A DNA stretch of 8,453 nucleotides from assembly GCA_001508835.1 (NCBI GenBank), contig LGFB01000049.1, positions 1-8,453 on the forward strand, written 5' to 3'. A program made the position numbers and the translations under genes. Below the pieces are notes generated by a model that was given only the letters and a program-made list of their open reading frames with translations, was not told the origin of the DNA and ran no database searches. Origin of the DNA: a bacterium 42_11 (GTDB lineage: Bacteria > Synergistota > GBS-1). How positions within the stretch are numbered: position 1 is the stretch's first letter; each line of letters starts with the position of its first letter. Shown one piece after another: positions 1-5,955 of this stretch.

Positions 1-740
1 ATGCGTCGAGAAATTTCCCTTGCGCTTTCAACCACAGCCTTAGCAAGTTTCTCTCCCACGGGGAGAACCCTGAAAGAGGGACCAGCGACAGCTAAGCAAG
101 CGACAACCTTACCCATAGAATCGAAGATGGGAGAGGCCACCGTGGCCACTCCCTCTTCTCTCTCCGAGTTGCTTATATCATAACCTTCCCTGCGTATTTT
201 CTCCAACCTTCTATAAATCTCGTTCTTATCCGTTATAGTATTAGACGAAAAAGGTTTTATCATGCTTAAAATTCTCTCTACCTCTTCCTTTTCCATGTAA
301 GCCAAAAAACACCTTCCAGAAGACCCAGCCCAAAGGGGAAGTCTATCTCCAATACGGGCAGCTCGCCTTAGCCCCAACGGGCTTTCAACCTGTTCTATAC
401 ATACCCTATGATCGCCATCAAGAATATAAAGGTTAACCGTCTCTTTATAGGTATCTCTAAGCTTTCTCATAAAAGGAAGGGCGACATTTCTAACCTCCAG
501 ATCTTCCCGTGCAATCGAGCTCAAGTAATATAAAGCAGGCCCTAACCTGTAAACCTTTCTATCGTCGTCCTTTTGGAGAAAGCCAAGCTCACACAAAACG
601 GAGACTATGCGTGAAGTTGTGGACAAGGGTAAACCAAGCTTTTGTGATATTTCGGTAAGATTCTGCTTTCTACAATCAGCCGAAAAAGTCATAAGAATAG
701 AAAAAGCGCGCCTTACAGACTTACTCGTTTCCTTCTGCAT
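1..740 (-). CDS. IclR-family transcriptional regulator, 3' end cut by the window edge
   Basis: The frame is open from an ATG at 740 to the left edge, giving 246 residues; the family is usually about 250, so only a few C-terminal residues are missing. Residues about 8-70 form the winged helix-turn-helix: SVRRAFSIL, then LTEISQKLGLPLSTTSRIV as the recognition region, then GFLQKDDDRKVYRLG. Residues about 80-246 match the IclR effector domain, with VCIEQVESP, RIGDRLPLWAGSSGRCFLA and EREEGVATVASPIFDSMGKVV. IclR proteins bind small, often carboxylic or aromatic, ligands and control nearby catabolic or transport operons. The start lies 4 bp after the tctA stop, and its SD (AAAGGTGGGG) lies inside the end of tctA, so translation is probably coupled. 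Position suggests it regulates this transporter and aro operon; its ligand and operator are unknown. Family assignment is secure, role is inferred. Confidence 0.93.
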   Translation of the reverse strand, partial: MQKETSKSVRRAFSILMTFSADCRKQNLTEISQKLGLPLSTTSRIVSVLCELGFLQKDDDRKVYRLGPALYYLSSIAREDLEVRNVALPFMRKLRDTYKETVNLYILDGDHRVCIEQVESPLGLRRAARIGDRLPLWAGSSGRCFLAYMEKEEVERILSMIKPFSSNTITDKNEIYRRLEKIRREGYDISNSEREEGVATVASPIFDSMGKVVACLAVAGPSFRVLPVGEKLAKAVVESAREISRR

Positions 741-744
741 AGGT

Positions 745-2247
745 CTATGCAACCCCACCTTTCTTTTTCATCCTTTTCAGCAACCCCATTTGAGAGATTA
801 TCATATATATTATAGCAATAGAGAGCACAAGACTGATAGGATGTGAAAAGAGATCTGCTATAAAAGCCAATGGATTATTTTCAGCAAGCTGCATACCTCG
901 ACGGAAGTTAGTTTCAATGATAGGCCCCAAAATAATTCCCAAGACCATAGGACCAACAGCGTATCCATAAAGTCTCATAAAATACCCCAATATTCCAAAG
1001 CCAAGCATCCAATAAACGTCCACAATGCTATTTTGAATAGCATATGTTCCAATGACAGAAAGCATCACAATCATTGGCATCAAAACGTTCCTTGGAATTT
1101 CTATTAACTTAAGGAAAAACCTTAAGGTCGATAACACCAAAAGGAGCATCGCAAATGCAGATATTATTAAGCAACCCACGATCACCCAAAAAACCTGCGG
1201 AGTTTCAATCATAAGAAGAGGGCCTGGCTTTAAACCGTGAATAAATAAAGCTCCTATTATTATTGCAGTAACAGCATCACCAGGAATACCAAGCGTGAGC
1301 ATAGGAATAAAAGCACCACCTATAGCAGCGTTATTTGCAGATTCAGGAGCTATCACGCCTTCATAGGCACCTTCTCCAAAAGGCCGTGAGGGGTTCTTAA
1401 CCGTCCTCTTTGCATTGTCGTAAGCCACTAAAGCAGCCACATCACCACCAGTGCCCGGCAAAGCTCCTATCCAAACGCCGATAAGAGAGGACCTTATAGT
1501 AAGAGGAAGATACCTTAACACCATCTTAAGATCCGGAACGATCTTATCAACTACCTGTTTCACCGCCTTAGATGGGCCTCCACGCACTTGTAGCAAGGCT
1601 TCCGAAATACCAAAAAGCCCTATCATTGCAGGAATAAAGTTTATACCCTGCATAAGGTAAACCGTCCCAAAGGTATAGCGAAGCTCTCCTGTACTTGGGT
1701 CCAAACCAACCATGCTAAGCAGAACACCAAAAAGACCAGCTATTATTCCCTTTATCATTGATCCCTGCCCCATGCCAGTTATAAGAAGTATCCCCATAAT
1801 ACCCAACAAAAAATATTCCCGAGGGCCAAAACCTAAAGCGAACTTAGATACTATAGGACCAGCAAGAACAAGGATTAACACTCCAATCAACCCACCAAAT
1901 AAGGAAGTGGTAGCGGCAAGGCCTATGGCTCTACCCGCCTCTCCCCGTTGTGCAAGAGGGTAACCATCGAAAGAAGTGGCTATTGCCGCCGGCGCCCCAG
2001 GAATGTTTATAAGAATGGCTGTAAGAGACCCTCCATAAACGCCACCCATATATACACCACACATTAAAGCAAGAGCACTATACAAGTCCCAAGAAAAGGT
2101 AAAAGAAATCAACAAAGAAGTAGCCATAGTAACACTCAGTCCAGGAATCGCCCCTACCCACATACCCGCAAAAGCCCCAAAGACTGTCAAAAAAAGAAGC
2201 TTAAGGTTTACAAAAGGCATCAACAAGTACTCCCAGTTTCCCAACAT
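745..2247 (-). CDS. tctA: TTT transporter large membrane subunit, TctA family
   Basis: This 500-residue, very hydrophobic protein has the usual length of the TctA permease, the roughly 12-helix subunit of tripartite tricarboxylate transporters, which use an ion gradient to import carboxylates. Family signatures are clear: GVYMGGVYGGSLTAILINIPG near residues 65-85, followed by the ATSFDGYPLAQRGEAGRAIG loop; then ALPGTGGDVAALVAYDNAKR near 263-282; and GEGAYEGVIAPESANNAAIGG followed by PMLTLGIPGDAVTAIIIGAL. The end is a charged KRMKKKG tail. ATG at 2247 is preceded by GGGAG with a 9-nt spacer. It is the third gene of tctC-tctB-tctA, 46 bp after tctB. Substrate cannot be read from the permease; context suggests a shikimate-pathway acid, but citrate-like acids remain possible. 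Confidence 0.96.
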   Translation of the reverse strand: MLGNWEYLLMPFVNLKLLFLTVFGAFAGMWVGAIPGLSVTMATSLLISFTFSWDLYSALALMCGVYMGGVYGGSLTAILINIPGAPAAIATSFDGYPLAQRGEAGRAIGLAATTSLFGGLIGVLILVLAGPIVSKFALGFGPREYFLLGIMGILLITGMGQGSMIKGIIAGLFGVLLSMVGLDPSTGELRYTFGTVYLMQGINFIPAMIGLFGISEALLQVRGGPSKAVKQVVDKIVPDLKMVLRYLPLTIRSSLIGVWIGALPGTGGDVAALVAYDNAKRTVKNPSRPFGEGAYEGVIAPESANNAAIGGAFIPMLTLGIPGDAVTAIIIGALFIHGLKPGPLLMIETPQVFWVIVGCLIISAFAMLLLVLSTLRFFLKLIEIPRNVLMPMIVMLSVIGTYAIQNSIVDVYWMLGFGILGYFMRLYGYAVGPMVLGIILGPIIETNFRRGMQLAENNPLAFIADLFSHPISLVLSIAIIYMIISQMGLLKRMKKKGGVA

Positions 2248-2293
2248 AGCTCGGCTCTCCCTTTCATGTTTCTATTGCACTATATTATCTCTC

Positions 2294-2782
2294 TCAAGGA
2301 AGGATCACCTTAAATATCTCACCAAACACCAACACTGAAAAGCCTGCAAACCCTGTCGAATACAAAAGATATAATACTGAAGTCCTTAAATCTTTTTTCT
2401 CACAGTAAAAGAACATGCAATTAAAGAGAAATATCATTGCCGTGAACACAAATCCCAAAAAAGGAAGCATAAAAACAAAAAGCAGAATCATAAGCATCAT
2501 AAACAACACATTTTTATCTACAGCAGTGACTATAATCCCTTTCAATAAATTGACAAAGTTCATTCCTCTTCTCCTTAACATATGGGACTTCAAGAGAAGA
2601 GTAATAAGCTCATAGGATGAAAACAATACTATCAAAATGGATATTAACTTCGGAAAGGCAGAGGGAGAATACCATGTTCCAGAAGTCATATACAAAGCTT
2701 CATAATAGGCAAACAAAGCTAACACTAAGAAAAAGACGGAAAATACCATTTCTCCATAAAGAGGATATCGTTCTTTCTCCAT
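2294..2782 (-). CDS. tctB: TTT transporter small membrane subunit, TctB family
   Basis: The protein has 162 residues and about four membrane helices (roughly residues 10-28, 43-63, 85-120 and 137-158), the size and layout of TctB. TctB subunits are poorly conserved in sequence, so the call rests on hydrophobic pattern, length and the tctC-tctB-tctA order. The SAFPKLISILIVL stretch after the first helix is typical of the family. TctB pairs with TctA in the inner membrane. The ATG at 2782 has a strong purine-rich SD (GGGAGGGAGA, 2787-2796). A stem-loop precedes the gene. Confidence 0.9.
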   Translation of the reverse strand: MEKERYPLYGEMVFSVFFLVLALFAYYEALYMTSGTWYSPSAFPKLISILIVLFSSYELITLLLKSHMLRRRGMNFVNLLKGIIVTAVDKNVLFMMLMILLFVFMLPFLGFVFTAMIFLFNCMFFYCEKKDLRTSVLYLLYSTGFAGFSVLVFGEIFKVILP

Positions 2783-2796
2783 CGTATCTCCCTCCC

Positions 2797-2836
2797 TTGT
2801 AGAAGGGGGCTGGTTATTTAATCCAACCCCCTACAA
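2797..2836 (-). other. tctC-tctB intergenic stem-loop
   Basis: On the minus strand TTGTAGGGGGTTGG (2836-2823) can pair with CCAGCCCCCTTCTACAA (2813-2797). This gives about 14 base pairs (one of them G-U) with a 3-nt bulge and an A/T-rich loop of 9 nt. It lies 19 bp after the tctC stop and ends next to the tctB SD. No T-run follows, so it is not a normal intrinsic terminator. Inference: it may protect the 3' end of a shorter tctC mRNA so that the binding protein is made in excess, or it may limit tctB initiation. Confidence 0.55.
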
Positions 2837-2855
2837 TAAAGTAACAATATAAAAC

Positions 2856-3866
2856 CTAAGGTTTAGGTATACCAAACTCTTCTGGTGACTTCTTAGCAGC
2901 CCCTGCTTCCCACAGAAGCCATGAAGCAATAGATCTTTGCTTATCCAAAAATAGCCTTGCTTCCTTTCCGGTTAATCCCAAGGGAATTGTCTCCCTCTTA
3001 GCCAAGAATTCCTGAAACTTAGGATCATTAAACGCCTTCTTAAAAGCATCCGTAAGCTTATCAACTATTTCCTTTGGAGTTCCTTTTTTAACAAATACCC
3101 CATACCAAGGATAGTAGGGAACGTACTTCTCATATTCGGGATATATCTCGGTTATCGCAGGAATATCAGGGAAAGCGGGAAGTCTTTTACTGTCGAACAC
3201 CATAAGTCCTCTAAGCATACCCGCTCTTAAGAACTCAGCAGCGGGAGCTATACCTGAAGGCATAGCGTCAACATGTCCACCAAGAAGCGCCGTAAGGCCA
3301 GGACCTTCTCCCGGGAATTCTATCATGTTAAATTCAACCCCACTAACAACCTTCATAATTGAACAAACCACATAAGGTGCTCCTCCGACACCTGTTGCAG
3401 CAATTCTAATCTTGCCCGGATTTGCTTTGGCGTCTTCCAAAAACTCTTTAAAAGTTTTGTATTTAGAATCGGCTTTGACAACCGTAACGTTAGGAACAGC
3501 CCCTATAATAATTATGGGCTCAAAGTCATCGTAATCTATCTGAGAAAGCCCTAAAACTTTGTACATTGATGGATTCTCGGCTCCAAAAAGAAGGTTATAT
3601 CCATCTGCAGGCTGATTATAAACATAAGTCAAACCGATGACGCCTGTAGCACCCGGCCTATTTACGAGTATGATCTTCTTCCCCAAATGAGCCTCCGCTA
3701 AAGGCGCTATAGCCCTTGAAATTACATCGGTTGCCCCGCCAGCTCCCCATTGAATGGTCCCTTGAATTTCCCTTTCAGGATAAGCAGCAAGCGAAACCCC
3801 GCTTCCTAAAGAAACTATCCCTACTAGGGTTATAAAAACCAAAAGATAACATAGCTTCTTGCTCAT
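2856..3866 (-). CDS. tctC: TTT transporter periplasmic solute-binding protein, TctC (Bug) family
   Basis: The protein has 336 residues, normal for Bug/TctC proteins, which capture a small carboxylate outside the inner membrane and hand it to TctAB. Residues 1-28 form a signal peptide: basic MSKK, a hydrophobic core, and a cleavage site around SLAA-YPE. The mature part opens with the family pattern: YPEREIQGTIQWGAGGATDV, then IILVNRPGATGVIG and ADGYNLLFG. Later FKEFLEDAKANPGKIRIAATG and PEEFGIPKP also fit. No lipobox cysteine is seen at the cleavage site, so a soluble periplasmic form is likely. The ATG at 3866 has SD GGGAGG with an 8-nt spacer and lies 25 bp after aroD. Bug proteins bind diverse ligands (citrate, dicarboxylates, amino acids, aromatic acids); the ligand here is not determined. 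Confidence 0.95.
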   Translation of the reverse strand: MSKKLCYLLVFITLVGIVSLGSGVSLAAYPEREIQGTIQWGAGGATDVISRAIAPLAEAHLGKKIILVNRPGATGVIGLTYVYNQPADGYNLLFGAENPSMYKVLGLSQIDYDDFEPIIIIGAVPNVTVVKADSKYKTFKEFLEDAKANPGKIRIAATGVGGAPYVVCSIMKVVSGVEFNMIEFPGEGPGLTALLGGHVDAMPSGIAPAAEFLRAGMLRGLMVFDSKRLPAFPDIPAITEIYPEYEKYVPYYPWYGVFVKKGTPKEIVDKLTDAFKKAFNDPKFQEFLAKRETIPLGLTGKEARLFLDKQRSIASWLLWEAGAAKKSPEEFGIPKP

Positions 3867-3891
3867 CTAAACAACCTCCCCTCGAAAATTT

Positions 3892-4719
3892 TTAGGCTGC
3901 TATGCTCTGAGACGGTGCGACTTCCCTTCCACCTCCTTTCCACAAAGCCAAAGAATTAAACACCTTGAAAACCTCAGAGAGAACGGGCAAAGAAACCTGT
4001 CCAGGAGCAGAAGCTTCAGAAACCATTGCGAAAGTTAAATCTGAACCCCAAGCAAAACCAACCAGGCGGGTGAAAACCCCGAGTTCCCCCATAGCCACCG
4101 TAATGAGAGGAATATCCGGAAACATCTTTCTGGCTCTCAATGTGGCGTTAAGTAAAGCTAAAACATCATCGTAGGTCTGAGGCATAGATCCCACTTTAGC
4201 GATGTCAGCTCCATGATATACTTCCTGAAAGATCTTCGCGAAAATCTCGTCCTCAGACAACGGTCTATTAAAATCATGATAAGACAAGATTATGAAGACA
4301 CCATTTTCCCTCGCCTTTCTCTTAATACGCTCTATAAAATGAACACCCATGGAAAGCTCAATATCCACAAGATCGACAAGCCTATTTTCTATTGCTTTAA
4401 TATAAATTTCTTCCTTTACTCTCAAATCTACTTCTTTTACCCCTCCCTCTTTATGATCTCTACAAGTTAAAATAAAAGGAAGACTGGGAAGTTCTCTTCT
4501 TAAGATCGATATAACCTCTATAGTTTCTGAAACATCCTCTAAAAAATCCCAGTAGTCTATTCTTAGCTCTATAAGGTCGGGGCTATGAGCAGAAATGTCA
4601 CGGGCCAATCTTAAAATCTCCTCCTTATCCTTAGCCACAAGGGGAACACAAATTAAAGGTTTATCCCCACCGAGCATTTTCCCTTTTATATTCAAAGGAG
4701 TCCTACACGCCAATCTCAA
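3892..4719 (-). CDS. aroD: Type I 3-dehydroquinate dehydratase
   Basis: This enzyme converts 3-dehydroquinate to 3-dehydroshikimate through a Schiff-base lysine, the third step of the shikimate pathway. With the start chosen here (275 residues), the active-site residues known from enteric AroD all appear at a constant offset of +5: E51 and R53 (LIELRID), R87 (TCRDHKEGG), H148 (LSYHDF), Schiff-base K175 (ADIAKVGSMP), R218 (GVFTRLVGF) and Q241 (EASAPGQ). It should therefore be active. The longest reading frame begins with GTG at 4728, but that GTG lies within the SD AGGAGGTG (4733-4726). TTG at 4719 has an ideal 8-nt spacer and is preferred. aroE ends inside this SD (stop 4734-4732), so the two genes are tightly coupled. 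Adjacent aroE does the next step. Catabolic (quinate use) and biosynthetic roles are both possible; the aromatic leader favours biosynthesis. Confidence 0.96.
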   Translation of the reverse strand: MRLACRTPLNIKGKMLGGDKPLICVPLVAKDKEEILRLARDISAHSPDLIELRIDYWDFLEDVSETIEVISILRRELPSLPFILTCRDHKEGGVKEVDLRVKEEIYIKAIENRLVDLVDIELSMGVHFIERIKRKARENGVFIILSYHDFNRPLSEDEIFAKIFQEVYHGADIAKVGSMPQTYDDVLALLNATLRARKMFPDIPLITVAMGELGVFTRLVGFAWGSDLTFAMVSEASAPGQVSLPVLSEVFKVFNSLALWKGGGREVAPSQSIAA

Positions 4720-4725
4720 AACGAC

Positions 4726-4733
4726 CACCTCCT
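4726..4733 (-). promoter_or_regulatory. aroD ribosome binding site that decides the start
   Basis: AGGAGGTG on the minus strand begins within the aroE stop codon TAG. It contains a GTG that formally lengthens the aroD frame by three codons, but a start codon inside its own SD cannot be used normally. The in-frame TTG at 4719 is 8 nt after AGGAGG. The overlap suggests that terminating aroE ribosomes re-initiate on aroD. Confidence 0.8.
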
Positions 4734-5655
4734 AATTTCTCTCAAGATTTTCAAAATGAGAATCAAAAACCCTAAACATCAATTGAGTATCTGGATATAC
4801 CCCAATCCATATCTTGAAGGCCAAGGCTGCTTGATAAATCAGCATGCCTCTACCAGAAAGCGTTTTAGCCCCCGCTTTCTCAGCATACTCAAGCATTTTA
4901 GTAACTGGAGGATCATAAACTATGTCGCAAACAAGTTGCCCCATCTTAAAATCCTCCTTTGAAAGCAGAGAATCTCTATCCGAGGCATACATTCCAACGC
5001 TTGTCGTATTCACAACTACATCGAATTCCTTCCCTTTTCCCATCTTAAGGTCGCTTAGAGGAAGGAATTTTGCTCTGCCTGGAAATAGCTTCTCTAAATC
5101 CTTTACCAACTTTTCTCCCTTTTCAATGCTCCTGTTGACTATCAACAGAAGGTCTGCACCGTTTAAAAGCATCTCAACGGAAATAGAGCGAGCAGAACCA
5201 CCCGCTCCTAAAATCAAAACTTTCTTACCAGCCACACCTTCTCCAAAGGCTTCCCGAAAAGACATCATAAAGCCCTTACCATCGGTGTTATACCCAACAC
5301 GCTTGCCATCGATTACTGCTATCGTATTAACAGCTCCACATAAGGAGGCGCTTTCATCAAGTTCATCAAGAAATTGAATGACCTTTTCCTTCCAAGGCAC
5401 AGTAACGTTAAAGCCAACGAAATTATAATAGCCCATATTTTCAACTATCCTTCTAAGAGCTTCCTCATCTTTCACCTCAAGGGGCAAATAAAGATAGTCT
5501 AAACCGAGCTTCCTAAAACACACATTATGAAGCCTGGGAGAAAGACTTTTAGAGAGGGGAAATCCCAAAATTCCTAAATATTTAGTATTAACCGTGGGAA
5601 TAAAGCCCATATCACAAATACTTGCTTCCTTTAGGTCCCCCAAGTTAATGGACAA
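4732..5655 (-). CDS. aroE: Shikimate dehydrogenase
   Basis: This enzyme reduces 3-dehydroshikimate to shikimate with NADPH. In the 307-residue form chosen here, residues 27-44 carry LGILGFPLSKSLSPRLHN, with the substrate-binding serines at S37 and S39. NVTVPWK gives catalytic K89, GAVNT gives N110 and NTDG gives D125. The nucleotide fold has GAGGSA at 150-155, and NRS at 174-176 fits NADP rather than NAD preference. RGMLIYQAALAFKIW supplies the conserved C-terminal glutamine, about 275. It is about 35 residues longer than E. coli AroE, with some 25 extra residues before the first strand. The GTG at 5667 lies in the SD AGGAGGTGA, so TTG at 5655 is the likely start. Against a quinate-type dehydrogenase stands the NADP-like motif, but substrate range cannot be settled by eye. 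It is the first structural gene after the attenuator. Confidence 0.95.
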   Translation of the reverse strand: MSINLGDLKEASICDMGFIPTVNTKYLGILGFPLSKSLSPRLHNVCFRKLGLDYLYLPLEVKDEEALRRIVENMGYYNFVGFNVTVPWKEKVIQFLDELDESASLCGAVNTIAVIDGKRVGYNTDGKGFMMSFREAFGEGVAGKKVLILGAGGSARSISVEMLLNGADLLLIVNRSIEKGEKLVKDLEKLFPGRAKFLPLSDLKMGKGKEFDVVVNTTSVGMYASDRDSLLSKEDFKMGQLVCDIVYDPPVTKMLEYAEKAGAKTLSGRGMLIYQAALAFKIWIGVYPDTQLMFRVFDSHFENLERN

Positions 5656-5663
5656 TCTAAGAT

Positions 5664-5672
5664 TCACCTCCT
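5664..5672 (-). promoter_or_regulatory. aroE ribosome binding site that decides the start
   Basis: AGGAGGTGA on the minus strand is a near-perfect SD. The GTG within it (5667-5665) opens the longest aroE frame but is an unlikely start. The in-frame TTG at 5655 follows AGGAGG after 11 nt, or 8 nt after the full nine-base match. No better start codon lies nearby. Confidence 0.75.
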
Positions 5673-5693
5673 ACGGTAGTCTAACAAGGTAAT

Positions 5694-5729
5694 AAAAAAA
5701 GCCGCCACCGGGAAAGGTGGCGGCTTTTT
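5694..5729 (-). terminator. Intrinsic terminator (attenuator) before aroE
   Basis: On the minus strand GCCGCCACC (5724-5716), loop TTTCCC and GGTGGCGGC (5709-5701) form a perfect 9-bp G/C stem followed by seven T (5700-5694). An A-run before the stem can pair with the T-run, so the element also has terminator form on the plus strand. It lies 38 bp before the aroE start, downstream of its promoter and leader ORF, so for the aro operon it is an attenuator rather than an end. It can also stop read-through from the TRAP operon. Confidence 0.93.
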
Positions 5730-5787
5730 AAACCACACCCTTAGAGGTAGGGTCCTACCTCCGGGAAAGCGCAACCAGCCTTTCCCG
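5709..5787 (-). promoter_or_regulatory. Candidate antiterminator pairing
   Basis: The segment CGGGAAAGGCTGG (5787-5775, codons 27-31 of the leader ORF) can pair with CCACCTTTCCCG (5720-5709). This gives 9 continuous base pairs, a bulged C, then 3 more. The second strand includes the 3' half of the terminator's left arm and its loop, so this pairing and the terminator exclude each other. A competing local 8-bp hairpin, CGGGAAAG with CTTTCCCG (5770-5763), is also possible, so the folding order is uncertain. Confidence 0.55.
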
Positions 5788-5865
5788 CACCTTGGCGGGC
5801 CAGGTAAAGTAAAAATAATAATAGTAAACAAACCAAACATTAAGGCTGGTTACGCAGTTTCTCAA
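5755..5865 (-). CDS. Aromatic-rich leader peptide of the aroE operon
   Basis: This small ORF encodes 36 residues from TTG 5865 to TAG at 5757-5755. Residues 11-22 read WFVYYYYFYFTW: 5 Tyr, 3 Phe and 2 Trp in 12 codons (5835-5800). The rest is ordinary and ends basic (ALSRR). Its SD GAGGAGG (5880-5874) is 8 nt before this TTG; an adjacent in-frame TTG at 5868 would give 37 residues with a 5-nt spacer. A promoter lies just upstream and a strong terminator 26 bp downstream. Such a peptide is the hallmark of ribosome-mediated attenuation, as known for trp and pheA: its synthesis, not its product, senses charged tRNA. Use of all three aromatic amino acids suits genes of the common pathway (aroE, aroD). 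No homologue was searched; the call rests on composition and layout. Confidence 0.87.
   Translation of the reverse strand: MRNCVTSLNVWFVYYYYFYFTWPAKVRERLVALSRR
5769..5855 (-). promoter_or_regulatory. Leader stem 1:2 enclosing the aromatic codons
   Basis: GCGTAACCAGCCTT (5855-5842) and AAGGCTGGTTGCGC (5782-5769) form 14 unbroken base pairs, including one U-G. The loop of 59 nt holds all ten aromatic codons. The right arm shares eight bases with the antiterminator segment, so when stem 1:2 forms the antiterminator is largely blocked. A ribosome stalled early in the aromatic run would mask the left arm. Confidence 0.7.
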
Positions 5866-5895
5866 CAAGCAAACCTCCTCACTAAGGGTTATTTA

Positions 5896-5926
5896 ATTAT
5901 ATACCATAAACAAGGAGGCTAGTCAA
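5896..5926 (-). promoter_or_regulatory. Sigma-70-type promoter of the aroE-aroD-tct operon
   Basis: On the minus strand TTGACT (5926-5921) matches the -35 box. TATAAT (5901-5896) matches the -10 box exactly with a 19-bp spacer; TATATA two bases earlier gives 17 bp. Transcription would begin near 5889, about 10 nt before the leader SD, giving a leader RNA of roughly 195 nt up to the attenuator. Confidence 0.78.
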
Positions 5927-5937
5927 CCCCCTGACTA
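5920..5937. promoter_or_regulatory. Dyad overlapping the -35 box, possible operator
   Basis: TAGTCA (5937-5932, minus strand) and TGACTA (5925-5920) form a perfect 6-bp inverted repeat around GGGGGT. The right arm covers most of the -35 hexamer, so a protein bound here would block RNA polymerase. The regulator is unknown; the IclR protein of this operon or an aromatic-responsive repressor are candidates by context only. Confidence 0.4.
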
Positions 5938-5955
5938 TAACTTTTTGGTTTTAAA

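Noticed and set aside
607..846. Plus-strand ORFs such as this one and others opposite tctA, aroD, aroE and dctM
   Set aside because: They overlap conserved minus-strand genes, show no family pattern and lack convincing ribosome binding sites.
2845..2862. Palindrome AAACCT-A-AGGTTT at the tctC stop as a terminator
   Set aside because: The loop would be too short and the stem is A/T-rich with no T-run following.
5694..5729. Terminator for a plus-strand gene
   Set aside because: The symmetric A/T flanks would allow plus-strand termination, but no plus-strand gene ends here.
5667..5840. Alternative leader ORF from ATG at 5840 (MFGLFTIII...) in another frame, running to the aroE SD
   Set aside because: It has no SD ahead of it and only ordinary composition. 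The TTG-started frame has a strong SD at the proper distance and the aromatic run.
5694..5890. T-box riboswitch before aroE, suggested by GGTAGGACC followed by a terminator
   Set aside because: The leader of about 195 nt has no recognisable stem I, AGTA loop or specifier loop, and the sequence lacks the conserved TGGN bulge context. The translated aromatic ORF explains the region better.
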